From Nocardia carnea (lineage in GTDB: Bacteria > Actinomycetota > Actinomycetes > Mycobacteriales > Mycobacteriaceae): DNA of 64,000 nt. A model generated the notes under the pieces. That model saw only the letters and a program-made list of their open reading frames with translations, was not told the DNA's origin and did no database searches. Location of the stretch: contig NZ_JARWOV010000077.1 of assembly GCF_029868855.1 (NCBI RefSeq), positions 1-64,000 of the forward strand. Reading direction: 5' to 3'. The position numbers were made by a program, and so were the translations under genes. Positions 17,209-25,844 of the stretch are shown piece after piece (position 1 is the first letter of the stretch; each line of letters begins with the position of its first letter).

Positions 17209-17280
17209 TCAGCTCAAAAATGGGATCATCTGGGCGAGAAGGTCTTCGGGCCGGTCGAGTGGGATGATGTGCAGTCCGGA
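17209..17280 (-). pseudogene. C-terminal remnant of an alpha/beta hydrolase
   Basis: Read leftward, the last twenty codons before a TGA give SGLHIIPLDRPEDLLAQMIP then FLS. This is the usual C-terminal end of alpha/beta hydrolases (a strand with the region of the catalytic His followed by the final helix that covers the active site). Nothing upstream in this frame continues the fold; it runs into DNA coding an HxlR remnant on the other strand. A deletion junction near 17280 would explain it. Short match, so confidence is limited. Confidence 0.4.
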
Positions 17281-17538
17281 TACCGTGCGCTTCGCCGCGT
17301 TGCGCAAGCGGATTCCCGGGGTCTCCCAGAAGATGTTGTCGCAGACCCTGCAAGGTCTGGTCGCCGACGGGCTCGTGACCCGGTGCGTCGAGAACAATGT
17401 GCCACCGCAGGTGCACTACGGGCTCACCGATCTCGGGCGATCGCTCGAGAAGCGGCTCGCCGCGCCGCGGGACTGGGCGGAAACCCATATGCGGCCATCG
17501 CCGAGTATCGGTCCGGATCCGCCGAGGGCAGTGGCTGA
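17281..17538 (+). pseudogene. HxlR-type regulator remnant, truncated and frameshifted
   Basis: The frame gives RFAALRKRIPGVSQKMLSQT then LQGLVADGLVTR, VPPQVHYGLTDLGRSLE and WAETHM, the wing and C-terminal half of the HxlR winged-helix family. The N-terminal third (the CPVE...W segment) is missing. After WAETHM at about 17490 the frame goes off; the family ending continues in another frame as AAIAEYRSGSAEGSG, stop 17538. Both truncation and frameshift say this is dead. It overlaps head-on with the hydrolase remnant. Confidence 0.6.
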
Positions 17539-17673
17539 TTCAGCCGCCGCCCGAGGCGAAGGGGCTGGGACCGAACCACTTCGGAAAGCCCGGGTCGGCG
17601 CGAGAACCGCTGCTGTATCCGGCCAAGAGGGCGACAGGGATATCGCGGTACACCGGAAAAGGGAGCCCTGATC

Positions 17674-17874
17674 ATGTGGCAGTTCGGCGCGGTACTGGCA
17701 TTCCTGGACGGGCTCTTCAAAGCCGTTGTGGGCCCGCAATACGGCAGTAACGGTGGTCAAAGCAGCGGCCCTGTGATGCCCCGTCGAAGGACGGAGGAAA
17801 GGTGTCGGTGCGGGGAGTTACCGAACCGGATGATGCCGAGTGTTCCGATGTGCTCGGGTGCGGTGACAGCGTGA
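17674..17874 (+). CDS. possible small membrane-active peptide
   Basis: ATG 17674 with an AGGGAG-like site upstream opens a 66-codon frame. The first 20 residues (MWQFGAVLAFLDGLFKAVVG) form an amphipathic or membrane-inserting helix, followed by a Gly/Ser-rich stretch; the last 30 residues are Arg/Cys-rich and less convincing. I do not recognise it. It could be a true micro-protein that precedes the two-component genes, or chance. Confidence 0.3.
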   Translation: MWQFGAVLAFLDGLFKAVVGPQYGSNGGQSSGPVMPRRRTEERCRCGELPNRMMPSVPMCSGAVTA

Positions 17875-17885
17875 TCTCCGCAGGA

Positions 17886-19226
17886 TCAGCCGGCAGTGTG
17901 CTCCGGCAGGTTGATTTCGAGCCGGGCTCCGCCGCGGGGCGAGTTCGACAGCTGCGCGCTGCCGGCGCAGGTGCGGGCGGCTTCGGCGATGATGGCCAGG
18001 CCCAGTCCGGCGCCGCCGTGGGTGCGGCTGCGGTTGTCGTCGCGACGTTCGAATCGGCGGAACAGCCGGTCGCGGTCGTGCTCGGGGACACCGTCACCGT
18101 CGTCGTCGACCCACAGCACGACCTGTCCGTTCGCGCAGCGCAGTGTGAAATCGACGCGGCTGTGCGCGTGGCGGCGGGCGTTGTCGGTGGCGTTGCGCAC
18201 GGCCCTGGCCAGGAGTCTTTCGTCGGCGAAAACCCGGGCCGGTCCAACGGCCGCGGTATCGGTGGTGATACCGAGCCGGCGTAGCCTGCCCGCTTCGGCG
18301 AGCACGATATCGTCGAGATCGACTTCGCCGCAGCTGTGGCCGGTGCCTTCCCCCAGCCGGGCGAGTAGCAGGAGATCGTCCACCAGGTCGTGGAGCCGGG
18401 CGGCCTCGCTGTCGACGACCTCGGCCAGCGACGCGAGATCGGTCGCGCCGGGATGGTGCAGCGCGACCTGTGCGTGCTGGCGGATGGCGGCCACCGGCGA
18501 GCGCAGTTCGTGCGAGGCGTCGGAGACGAACCGTTGCTGTGCCCGGTGTGCGGCCTCGAGGCGGCCGAGCATCCGGTTCATCGTCGCGGCCAGCCGTGCG
18601 ACCTCGTCGTTCCCGGCGGGCGGATCCACTCGCCGGGAAAGATCCGCGCCGAGGGATTCGACGTCGAGCCGGATGCGCTCGACCGGCCGGAGCGAGCGGC
18701 CCACCACCGCCCACATCAGTGCCGCGACGAACGCGCTGACGGCGGGCACCGCGACGGCCAGCAACAGGGCCGCCGAGCGCACCGCGTCATCGGCGTCCGC
18801 GAGCGAGCGCGCGACGACGACGGACTGGATCGCGCCCGACGGCAGCGTGATCGGCGCCGAGTGCACGACATAGTCGGCCCCGTCGAGGGCGAAGCGTTCC
18901 GCGGACGGTACCGGCAGTACGGGGCCGGTGGCGGAGTCGCCCTCGGCCGTGGTGATCACGCGACCGTCCTGCTGGAGCTGGACGATGACATTGTCGACTT
19001 CCGAGACCGGTAACAACGCGGTGTTCGTGCCGTCGCGGAGCCGGTGCTGTGCGTCCGCGGCGATCTGGTCGGCCTGGATATCGGCCGCGTTCGAATGCGC
19101 TGTGACCAGAGTATGGCGGAACAGCATCAGGAAACTCACCGCACCGACTGCCAGGACCGCCAGGACGACAGCCGTGGTCGTCACCGTGATCCGCACCCGT
19201 AGCGAGGGCAGACCCAGGCTAGGCAT
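17886..19226 (-). CDS. sensor histidine kinase
   Basis: A 446-residue membrane kinase: TM1 about 13-36, extracytoplasmic sensor 37-150, TM2 about 151-175, HAMP 176-228, HisKA with phospho-acceptor H239 in SDASHELRSPVAAIRQ, and a HATPase domain with the N-box NATDNARRHA, D-x-G (DDDGDGVP) and GGAGLGLAI. It senses an unknown envelope signal and phosphorylates the response regulator encoded just upstream; its ATG 19226 overlaps that gene by eight bases. TerD and RDD genes lie divergent to the pair, so envelope or tellurite-type stress is a possible input. Confidence 0.93.
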   Translation of the reverse strand: MPSLGLPSLRVRITVTTTAVVLAVLAVGAVSFLMLFRHTLVTAHSNAADIQADQIAADAQHRLRDGTNTALLPVSEVDNVIVQLQQDGRVITTAEGDSATGPVLPVPSAERFALDGADYVVHSAPITLPSGAIQSVVVARSLADADDAVRSAALLLAVAVPAVSAFVAALMWAVVGRSLRPVERIRLDVESLGADLSRRVDPPAGNDEVARLAATMNRMLGRLEAAHRAQQRFVSDASHELRSPVAAIRQHAQVALHHPGATDLASLAEVVDSEAARLHDLVDDLLLLARLGEGTGHSCGEVDLDDIVLAEAGRLRRLGITTDTAAVGPARVFADERLLARAVRNATDNARRHAHSRVDFTLRCANGQVVLWVDDDGDGVPEHDRDRLFRRFERRDDNRSRTHGGAGLGLAIIAEAARTCAGSAQLSNSPRGGARLEINLPEHTAG

Positions 19227-19893
19227 CGGGCATCAGCCGGTATCCCGCGCCACGGATGGTGCGGATGGTGTCGACGCCGAACGGTTTGTCGATCTTGGCT
19301 CGCAGGTACGCGATGTACACCTCGACGATATTGGAATCACCGTCGAACTCTCCGTGCCAGACGCCGGCCAGAATATCGCTCTTGGACCGGATCACGCCCG
19401 GCTCCCGGGCGAAGAACGCCAGAATCGCGAACTCCCGGGCCGTCAACCGAATCGGAGTATCGCCGCGCCGGACCTCCCGGGTGGCCGGGTCGAGACACAA
19501 GCTACCCACGTGCAGTGCGGTCGGGCGTTCCGGACGTCCGCGCCGGATCAGAGCCCGGAGCCGGGCTACCAGGACCGGGAAATCGGCGGGTTTGATCACG
19601 TAGTCGTCGGCGCCGGTGTCCAGGCCTTCTACCTGATCCCATTCACCGTCCTTGGCGGTGAGCATGAGGATCGGTGTCCAATTTCCCTCGTCCCGCAAAG
19701 TCCGGCACACCGCGTATCCGCTCATACCCGGCATCATCACGTCCAGCACCAGCGCGTCGTAGCGGACCTCACCTGCCCGCCACAAGCCGTCGGTCGCGTT
19801 GTATGCCAGATCGACAGCGAAGCCCTCGGCCTGCAGCCCCCGTCTGAGCCCGTCGGCGAAACGGATCTCGTCATCGACCACCAATATGCGCAC
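19219..19893 (-). CDS. OmpR-family response regulator
   Basis: A 224-residue regulator: receiver domain 1-120 (acidic pocket D7-D8, phospho-acceptor D51 in LVLDVMMPGMSGY, K at TAKD... region) and a C-terminal winged-helix DNA-binding domain (LTAREFAILAFFAREPGVI, then EVYIAYLRAKID and TIRGAGYRL). GTG 19893 begins exactly at the receiver's first strand (RILVVDDE); longer in-frame extensions are non-homologous. It forms the partner of the overlapping kinase. It probably binds its own promoter and perhaps the divergent TerD promoter in 19894-20085. Confidence 0.93.
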   Translation of the reverse strand: MRILVVDDEIRFADGLRRGLQAEGFAVDLAYNATDGLWRAGEVRYDALVLDVMMPGMSGYAVCRTLRDEGNWTPILMLTAKDGEWDQVEGLDTGADDYVIKPADFPVLVARLRALIRRGRPERPTALHVGSLCLDPATREVRRGDTPIRLTAREFAILAFFAREPGVIRSKSDILAGVWHGEFDGDSNIVEVYIAYLRAKIDKPFGVDTIRTIRGAGYRLMPDA

Positions 19894-20085
19894 GCCGCCC
19901 AGTATGAGCAGAACCGCCGTTAATGCTGGCTTAAGCATCGGCCCGGCACCATGGCCGCGGCCGTTCGCCTCGGGCTCCGAGGTGTCCCGGCCCTCGGACA
20001 CCGGATCGCTGTGGCCCCCGGCCGGCTGGGGCGCAACGGGTTTCCGGGCCGCCGTGAAACAACAGGAGAGAAGGAGTATTGCGGG

Positions 20086-20661
20086 ATGGGCGTGACCCTC
20101 GCCAAGGGCGGCAATGTATCGCTGTCGAAACAGGCACCGAATCTGACCGCGGTGGCGGTCGGTCTGGGCTGGGATGTCCGATCGACCACGGGTGCCGAGT
20201 TCGACCTGGATGCCAGCGCCCTGGCGACCGGACCGGATCAGAAGGTCGTCTCGGACCGGCATTTCGTGTTCTACAACAATCTGCGTTCCCCGGAGGGCAG
20301 CATCGAGCACACCGGCGACAACCTCACCGGTGCAGGCGAGGGCGACGACGAGGTGATCAATGTCGACCTGGCCGCCACGCCACCCACGATCACCAGCATC
20401 TTCTTTCCCGTCTCGATCCACGACGCGAACGCACGGCAGCAGTCGTTCGGGCAGGTCCGCAATGCGTTCATCCGGGTCGTGGACCGGACGACGGGTGCGG
20501 AGTTGGCCCGTTACGACCTGAGTGAGGACGCCTCGACCGAGACCGCCATGGTCTTCGGTGAGCTCTACCGTCACGGTGCGGAGTGGAAGTTCCGCGCGAT
20601 CGGCCAGGGATACGCCTCCGGGCTGGCCGGAATCGCCCGCGATTACGGCGTGAACCTCTGA
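20086..20661 (+). CDS. TerD-family stress protein
   Basis: A 191-residue TerD protein of standard length. It has the family start MGVTLAKGGNVSLSK, the acidic calcium-binding strands (FDLDASAL, and a DDEVINVDL block), and the closing IGQGYASGLAGIARDYGVNL. TerD-like proteins are calcium-binding and linked to tellurite, phage, and oxidative or DNA-damage resistance. AGGAG lies upstream of ATG 20086. It is divergent from the two-component system and followed by an RDD membrane protein 32 bp on, probably co-transcribed. Confidence 0.92.
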   Translation: MGVTLAKGGNVSLSKQAPNLTAVAVGLGWDVRSTTGAEFDLDASALATGPDQKVVSDRHFVFYNNLRSPEGSIEHTGDNLTGAGEGDDEVINVDLAATPPTITSIFFPVSIHDANARQQSFGQVRNAFIRVVDRTTGAELARYDLSEDASTETAMVFGELYRHGAEWKFRAIGQGYASGLAGIARDYGVNL

Positions 20662-20692
20662 CGTCGGCGGCGATCGAAGGAGCACTCAGCTG

Positions 20693-21142
20693 ATGAGCAT
20701 CGACTACACCACGGTAACCCCGGGCGGACTGGGTAAACGCGCTGCCGCCCGCTTCGTCGACTGGATAATCGCCGCTCTCGTCGGGGCAATCCTGTTCTGG
20801 CTGTTGAACAAATCTGCCCACACACCCGGATGGGTTTCCATCCTCCCCGGCGCGGGATTCGGCTTCCTGTACTTCCTCGGATTCGAGGTCACCACCGGCT
20901 CCACGCCCGGGAAGAAACTGCTGGGTCTGCACGTGAATGGGGCGGGTGGGGAGCCCAAGCCCAGCCTGAAGCAATCCGCGTTCCGCAACGCGTACATGTT
21001 GCTGAACCTGATTCCCTGCCTCGGCAGTGTGCTGTGGTTCGGTGCCGCCCTGGGAATCGCCGTCACTGTGAGTTCCAGCTCCACCAAACAGGGCTGGCAC
21101 GACCGTTTCGCCGACGGCACCCAGGTCGTCGAAACGCCGTAG
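20693..21142 (+). CDS. RDD-family membrane protein
   Basis: A 149-residue protein of the RDD family: the first helix begins with R-A-A-A-R-F-V-D-W (the Arg-Asp signature), followed by hydrophobic helices at about 25-42, 48-67 and 100-120, and the family ending DRFADGTQVV. STPGKKLLGLHV is the conserved loop. The role is unknown; some RDD proteins move Na+/H+. A GAAGGAG site precedes the ATG. It follows TerD in the same orientation. Confidence 0.88.
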   Translation: MSIDYTTVTPGGLGKRAAARFVDWIIAALVGAILFWLLNKSAHTPGWVSILPGAGFGFLYFLGFEVTTGSTPGKKLLGLHVNGAGGEPKPSLKQSAFRNAYMLLNLIPCLGSVLWFGAALGIAVTVSSSSTKQGWHDRFADGTQVVETP

Positions 21143-21157
21143 CGGGGGAGGTGGGTC

Positions 21158-21178
21158 GGCGTTCGGTGGCCGAACGTC
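21158..21178. terminator. candidate terminator hairpin
   Basis: CGTTCGG (21160-21166) and CCGAACG (21170-21176) form a perfect 7-bp stem with a TGG loop, extendable by a wobble and one more pair. It lies between the converging RDD and metI genes. No T-run. Confidence 0.5.
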
Positions 21179-21208
21179 GCCTCGGCACCGTGCTCCGGGG
21201 TATCGGGG

Positions 21209-21871
21209 TCAGCGGCGGAGGACCTTGCGGGCCAGCCAGTTGCCGAGGAACTGGATGCCCTGCACACCGGCGATGATGAGCAGGGTGGCGACCAGGGTGA
21301 CCTCCCAGTCGAAACGCTGGTAGCCGTAGACGAGGGCGAAATCGCCGAGGCCGCCGCCGCCCACCGTGCCCGCCATCGCGGACATGTCGACGATGGCGAT
21401 GATGATGAAGGTGTACCCGAGGATCAGCGGGCCCAGGGCCTCGGGGATGAGCAGGGTGAGGATGATTCGTAGCGGTCCGGCGCCCATGGCGCGGGCGGCT
21501 TCGATCACGCCGGGATCGACCGTGACCAGGTTCTGTTCGACGATCCGGGCGATGGCGAAGGAGGCGGCCACGATCATGACGAAGGCGGCCGCTTCGGTGC
21601 CGATGGTGGTACCCACGACCTCCAGCGTCACCGGGCCCAGGGCGGCGAGCAGGATGATGAACGGGATCGGCCGCACGATATTGACGGCCACGTTCAACAG
21701 CCAGTGGATCGGGGCGTTGGCGAGCAGGCCGCCCTTGCGGGTGGTGTAGAGGGCGGTGCCCAGGAAAAGGCCGATGAGCCCGCCCACCACGAACGTGAGC
21801 AGGACGAGATAGACGGTGGTGCCGATGGCCTCGGTGAGCAGTGGGCGCAACTTGTCCCAGTCGGTGTGCAT
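21209..21871 (-). CDS. metI: methionine ABC importer permease
   Basis: A 220-residue inner-membrane protein with five hydrophobic segments and the MetI-type EAA loop (VIEAARAMGAGPLRIILTLL). Length and order fit MetI, which forms a homodimer channel for D/L-methionine or related sulfur compounds. It starts 12 bp after metN. The gene order metQ-metN-metI, all leftward, is a complete methionine uptake operon. It faces the RDD gene across a short gap holding a hairpin. Confidence 0.93.
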   Translation of the reverse strand: MHTDWDKLRPLLTEAIGTTVYLVLLTFVVGGLIGLFLGTALYTTRKGGLLANAPIHWLLNVAVNIVRPIPFIILLAALGPVTLEVVGTTIGTEAAAFVMIVAASFAIARIVEQNLVTVDPGVIEAARAMGAGPLRIILTLLIPEALGPLILGYTFIIIAIVDMSAMAGTVGGGGLGDFALVYGYQRFDWEVTLVATLLIIAGVQGIQFLGNWLARKVLRR

Positions 21872-21883
21872 GCGGTGTTCTCG

Positions 21884-22909
21884 CTACCGTTGTCCGAGTT
21901 GGGTGATCACCTTGTCGACGGCGGCGTCGGGTCCGTCCAGCGCCAGGGTGATACTGCCGAAAGTTTTGTCCTGCAGGGTGCTCACACCGCCGTACACCAC
22001 TTCGAAGCGCACGCCGGACTGCGCGGCGGTGGTGAGCGCGGGGCCGATACCGCGGGAGTCGTCGATATCGACGGTTACCAGCCGGCCCCGGTGCAGTTCG
22101 CTCAGCCGGCGCAGCTCGTCGGGTGCGGGCCGGTTGTGCAGGACGGTGTCGACGAACGAGCGGGTGGGCGCCGAGCGCGGGGCGGCGAAGACGTCGAAGG
22201 TGTTCGCCAGCTCCACGATCCGGCCCTCGGCCAGCACCGCGACCCGGTCGGCGACCGCGCGGATCACATCCATCTCATGGGTGATGACCACGATAGTGAC
22301 ACCGAGCTCGGTATTGATGCTGCGCAGCAGGCGCAGCACCTCGCCGGTCGTCTCGGGGTCGAGCGCGGAGGTGGCCTCATCCGCCAGCAGCAGCGCGGGG
22401 GAAGTCGCCAGCGCCCGGGCTATCCCGACCCGCTGTTTCTGCCCGCCGGAGAGCTGGTCGGGATAGCTGCGGGCCTTGTCGGACAGTCCCACGAAGTCGA
22501 GGAGTTCGGCGAGCCGTTCCTTGCGTTTCGCCCGCGGCCACCCGGCCACTTTCAGGGGGTACTCGATATTGCCGGCCGCGGTGCGGGAGCGGAAGAGATT
22601 GAACTGCTGGAACACCATGCCGATATCGCGGCGCAGGTGCCGCACCCGGGCCTCCGGCACGCCCGTGATCGGTGCTCCGGCGATGTCGATGGTGCCGCTG
22701 GTCGGCTTCTCCAGCGCGTTGATCAACCGCACGAGCGTGCTCTTACCCGCTCCCGAATAACCGATCACGCCGAAGATCTCGCCCTGCTCGATCCGCAGGT
22801 CGATGTCGGCCAGTGCGGTCTGCTCCTGCTTACCGGTGCGGAAAACTTTGGTCACCGACCGGAATTCGACCGCGGGAACGCTCCCCGGGCCGCCCGGGTT
22901 GCCGCTCAC
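21884..22909 (-). CDS. metN: methionine ABC importer ATPase
   Basis: A 341-residue ATPase with Walker A GYSGAGKST, signature LSGGQKQR, Walker B LLADEATSALD, and a C-terminal NIL ligand-sensing domain (about 265-341) typical of MetN, through which cytosolic methionine shuts transport down. GTG 22909 overlaps the metQ stop (GTGA); the MGNPGG-like N-terminus is short and untypical but the frame upstream belongs to metQ's other frame. It powers MetI. Confidence 0.93.
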   Translation of the reverse strand: MSGNPGGPGSVPAVEFRSVTKVFRTGKQEQTALADIDLRIEQGEIFGVIGYSGAGKSTLVRLINALEKPTSGTIDIAGAPITGVPEARVRHLRRDIGMVFQQFNLFRSRTAAGNIEYPLKVAGWPRAKRKERLAELLDFVGLSDKARSYPDQLSGGQKQRVGIARALATSPALLLADEATSALDPETTGEVLRLLRSINTELGVTIVVITHEMDVIRAVADRVAVLAEGRIVELANTFDVFAAPRSAPTRSFVDTVLHNRPAPDELRRLSELHRGRLVTVDIDDSRGIGPALTTAAQSGVRFEVVYGGVSTLQDKTFGSITLALDGPDAAVDKVITQLGQR

Positions 22910-23775
22910 TGCCCGTCGCGGATGGTCTGCTGTACCCGCTGCAGGATCGGCGCGAGCTCGGCTCCGGTGCGGCGCACCTCCACCGAGGTGCCCTTGGAGG
23001 ATTCGGCGACCGCCCGCTGGACCTCGGGGTCGTGCCAGATCTCGACGAGCCGCTGGTAGGTCGGGTTGTCCTTGTCCTCGGCGCGGGTGACGAAGGCGTT
23101 GATATACGGTTCGGCGCCCGGGCTCTCCGGATCGTCCTTGTAGAGCGCGGAGAGCGGGTCGATACCCGAGCGCTCGAGGAATGTGTTGTTGATGATCGAG
23201 GCGTCCACCGATTCGAGTGAGAGCGCGGTCTGCGCGGCGTCGACGGGGGTCACCTTGACCTTGGATGCTCCCCGGTCGATATCGGCGGGGGAGGGGGCGA
23301 GGGTGTCCGAGGACAGTTTCACCAGTCCCGCCGCCTCCAGTACGAACAGCGCCCGGGCCTGATTCGACGGATCGTTGGGGACCGCGATCTCCCCGCCCGG
23401 CGGGATATCGGCCACCGATTTGTGTTTCTTCGAGTACAGGCCCAGCGGCACGATCTGGGTGGCGCCGATCGGGGTGAGATCCGCGTTGTCGGCGACGTTG
23501 TACTCGCCGAGGAACTGCAGATGCTGGAACAGGTTGATATCGATCTGCCCCTGTGACAGCGCGATATTGGGCTGGGAGTAGTCGGAATAGTTCGTGATCT
23601 CCAGCGTGATGCCCTGCTCCTGCGCCTTCCGCTCGAAGACGTCCCACTCGGGACTGCTCTCGGTGGTGCCGATCCGCACCACATCGCCGGACTCGGATTC
23701 ACCACCGCAGGCGGTGAGGGTCAGCACCGCGGCCACCAGCACAGCGGGGATCGTCAGTAACCGAGGGAATTTCAA
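22906..23775 (-). CDS. metQ: methionine-binding lipoprotein
   Basis: A 289-residue solute-binding lipoprotein of the NlpA/MetQ family: hydrophobic signal ending in L-T-L-T-A-C, then IGTTESSPEWDVFERKAQEQ and ALSQGQIDINLFQHLQFL, the ligand-pocket region. TTG 23775 is the best start because it begins the signal peptide (MKFPRLL) and has GGGAG upstream; no ATG or GTG is better placed. It captures methionine (or an analogue) for MetNI. No S-adenosylmethionine riboswitch is visible upstream; an inverted repeat at 23861 may be the operator. Confidence 0.9.
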   Translation of the reverse strand: MKFPRLLTIPAVLVAAVLTLTACGGESESGDVVRIGTTESSPEWDVFERKAQEQGITLEITNYSDYSQPNIALSQGQIDINLFQHLQFLGEYNVADNADLTPIGATQIVPLGLYSKKHKSVADIPPGGEIAVPNDPSNQARALFVLEAAGLVKLSSDTLAPSPADIDRGASKVKVTPVDAAQTALSLESVDASIINNTFLERSGIDPLSALYKDDPESPGAEPYINAFVTRAEDKDNPTYQRLVEIWHDPEVQRAVAESSKGTSVEVRRTGAELAPILQRVQQTIRDGQ

Positions 23776-23860
23776 CCCGTGCTCCCGAATACTCGTGGCG
23801 ATATCGACGCGGTAATCCCAGCCGCCCTGCCCGGGTGGCGGCAATGGTTCGGATAGTGCT

Positions 23861-23877
23861 GAACCAAAACCTGGTTC
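23861..23877. promoter_or_regulatory. inverted repeat upstream of metQ
   Basis: GAACCA-AAACC-TGGTTC, a perfect 6-bp inverted repeat with a 5-bp spacer, 86 bp before the metQ start. TGGTTCGG at its right arm is repeated at 23855-23862. It could bind a repressor of the met operon. No other function is evident. Confidence 0.4.
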
Positions 23878-24091
23878 GGTCCGTGGGGCCTGGTTATTTT
23901 GCGCAGGTTCCGGGGCCGGGCAGCCCAGGGGCGCCCTGCGTACCCGCGATGCTGTCCGCCGGACCGCGGCCACGCCGGGACGAGCGTAGCGGAATACGGC
24001 TACGCCGTGCCCCGGCACGGCGCACACCGGGTTCGGCTCGAGTCGATCAGGATCGGCGACCGGGCACGGGCCGGTTGTTAGCGTCGCCGGT

Positions 24092-24889
24092 ATGGACCTG
24101 GAACTGGATGGGAAACGCGCGATCGTCACCGGCGGCAGCAAAGGGATCGGGCTGGCCGTCGCCCGTGGGCTCGCCGCCGAAGGGGTGGATGTGGTGCTGG
24201 CGGCGCGTTCGGCCGAACCGCTCGAGGCCGCGGCGCGCGCGGTGGCCGGCGAATCGGGGCGGCGGGTACTCGCCGTGGCTACCGATACCGGTGACGACGA
24301 GCAGGTCCGGGAGCTGGTGCAGCGCACTGTCACGAAGCTGGGCGGAGTGGACATCCTGGTCAATGCGGCGGCGGCACCGTGGAGCGCCGGGTCGGTCGCG
24401 GGTCTCGCCGACACCACCGACGACGTGGTGCGCCGGGAGATCGAGATCAAGGTTCTCGGCTATCTGCGGACCGCCCGCGCGGTGGCGCCGCATTTCGTGG
24501 CGCAGGGCTGGGGCCGGATCGTCAATATCAGCGGGCTCGGTGCCCGGCAGGCCAATTCCATCGCGCAGACCGTCCGCAATATCAGTGTGGCCGCGGTGAC
24601 CAAGAATCTGGCGGACGAACTCGGCCCGCACGGCGTGAACGTGACGGTCGTGCATCCGGGACCGACCCGGACCGAACGCCTCACCCAGCGGTTGACCGCG
24701 CAGGCCGCCGAATCCGGAAAGCCGGTCGCCGAACTCGAAGCGGAACTCGCGAAGAACACCGTGGGCCGGATCATCGATGCGCGGGAGGTCGCCGATGTGG
24801 TGACCTTCCTCGCCTCACCGCGCAGTATCGCGATCACCGGCGACGCCGTCGCGGCGGGCGGCGGAGTCCCCGGGCCGGTGTACTACTGA
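24092..24889 (+). CDS. SDR-family protein with degenerate active site
   Basis: A 265-residue Rossmann protein with the cofactor motif TGGSKGIG, the NAAA strand and C-terminal glycine-rich end, so it is a classical-length short-chain dehydrogenase/reductase. The active-site helix is unusual: where Y-x-x-x-K should stand, the protein has SIAQTVRNISVAAVTKNLAD, with Gln/Thr for Tyr and Asn for Lys. A mycobacterial-type SDR branch looks like this. It may bind NAD(P) without normal catalysis. It is divergent from metQ and convergent with the XRE gene; ATG 24092. Confidence 0.85.
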   Translation: MDLELDGKRAIVTGGSKGIGLAVARGLAAEGVDVVLAARSAEPLEAAARAVAGESGRRVLAVATDTGDDEQVRELVQRTVTKLGGVDILVNAAAAPWSAGSVAGLADTTDDVVRREIEIKVLGYLRTARAVAPHFVAQGWGRIVNISGLGARQANSIAQTVRNISVAAVTKNLADELGPHGVNVTVVHPGPTRTERLTQRLTAQAAESGKPVAELEAELAKNTVGRIIDAREVADVVTFLASPRSIAITGDAVAAGGGVPGPVYY

Positions 24890-24906
24890 CCTATACCGGT
24901 CGCGAT

Positions 24907-25743
24907 TCACGCTCCGGCGGCCCGCGGCGGTACCAGGCGCAGGCCGGGGCCGGCCGCGGCGGAGCGGTCGAGGAGCCAGATCGCGAGGCTCTGGTCGGCA
25001 TCGTTCTCCAGTATCTCGACCGGGACGTCGACGGCGCCGAGTTCGGGATGGTCGAACCGCAGGACCTTGGATACCGGCAGGCCCGCGCCCTGCGGTCGCC
25101 AGCGGGCCGCGAAATCAGGGTTTTTGCGCAGCGTGGCGATGGTGTCGCGCAGGACCGCGTCGCCGGGCCGGCGCAGGGTGGCACGGCGTAGCAACTCGGC
25201 GAAGGTATCGGCGGCACCGGCCCAGTTGCGCAGCATCCGCCGTGCCTGCGGATGCGAATAGACGTAGTGGGCGAGGTTCACGCTCTCCCGCTGGTCCAGC
25301 AGGCCCAGCGGGCGGGCGAAATCCTCCCATGCCGAATTCCAGCCCAGCACATCCAGCCGCAGGCCGAGGACGAACGCCGGGGTGGGGTCCAGCGACCGCA
25401 GGACCGTCTCCATCGTCTCCGAGACCTGCTCGCGGGCCGGTGGTGGCGCCGGGCAGCGGGCCTCGTGGCCGCTGGTCATCGCCAGCCAGCCGAAGATACT
25501 GCGTTCTCCTTCGTCGAGCAGCAGCGCCTCGGCGAGCGCTTCGACCACCGCGATCGACGGGTTGGTATCGCGACCCTGCTCCAGCCGGGCCAGATAGTCG
25601 GCGCTCACCCCGGCCCGGACGGCCACTTCCTCGCGCCGCAGCCCCGGGGTGCGGCGCCGGCCGCCGCCGGGCAGGCCGAGATCGGCGGGACGCAGCTCGG
25701 CGCGCCGTCCGACCAGGTATTCCGCGAAGGCGTTGCGGGGCAT
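24907..25743 (-). CDS. XRE-family regulator with MmyB ligand domain
   Basis: A 278-residue regulator. Residues 10-80 form a helix-turn-helix (RTPGLRREEVAVRAGVSADY, then LARLEQGRDTNPS), the standard start of the MmyB-like group; residues about 100-270 form the MmyB ligand-binding domain, which in some structures holds a fatty acid. ATG 25743 begins MPRNAFAEYLVGRR. It is divergent from the YceI gene with 100 bp between, so it may regulate it; this is the usual pairing logic only. Confidence 0.88.
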   Translation of the reverse strand: MPRNAFAEYLVGRRAELRPADLGLPGGGRRRTPGLRREEVAVRAGVSADYLARLEQGRDTNPSIAVVEALAEALLLDEGERSIFGWLAMTSGHEARCPAPPPAREQVSETMETVLRSLDPTPAFVLGLRLDVLGWNSAWEDFARPLGLLDQRESVNLAHYVYSHPQARRMLRNWAGAADTFAELLRRATLRRPGDAVLRDTIATLRKNPDFAARWRPQGAGLPVSKVLRFDHPELGAVDVPVEILENDADQSLAIWLLDRSAAAGPGLRLVPPRAAGA

Positions 25744-25844
25744 TCCACCATGGTGCCGTGCCGCGGCGAGCTCAGCCACGCCCTGACAGTGCGGGGATAA
25801 CCAGGGTCTGGCCGGCGGACCGCCGTCCGGAGATGGTGGGTCTC

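Noticed and set aside
19894..20685. Upstream extension of the response regulator
   Set aside because: It is antisense to TerD; receiver domain begins at GTG 19893.
23776..24450. Upstream extension of MetQ and S-adenosylmethionine riboswitch
   Set aside because: Extension is antisense to the SDR gene and would bury the signal peptide. No conserved SAM-I/II/IV core is visible before metQ.
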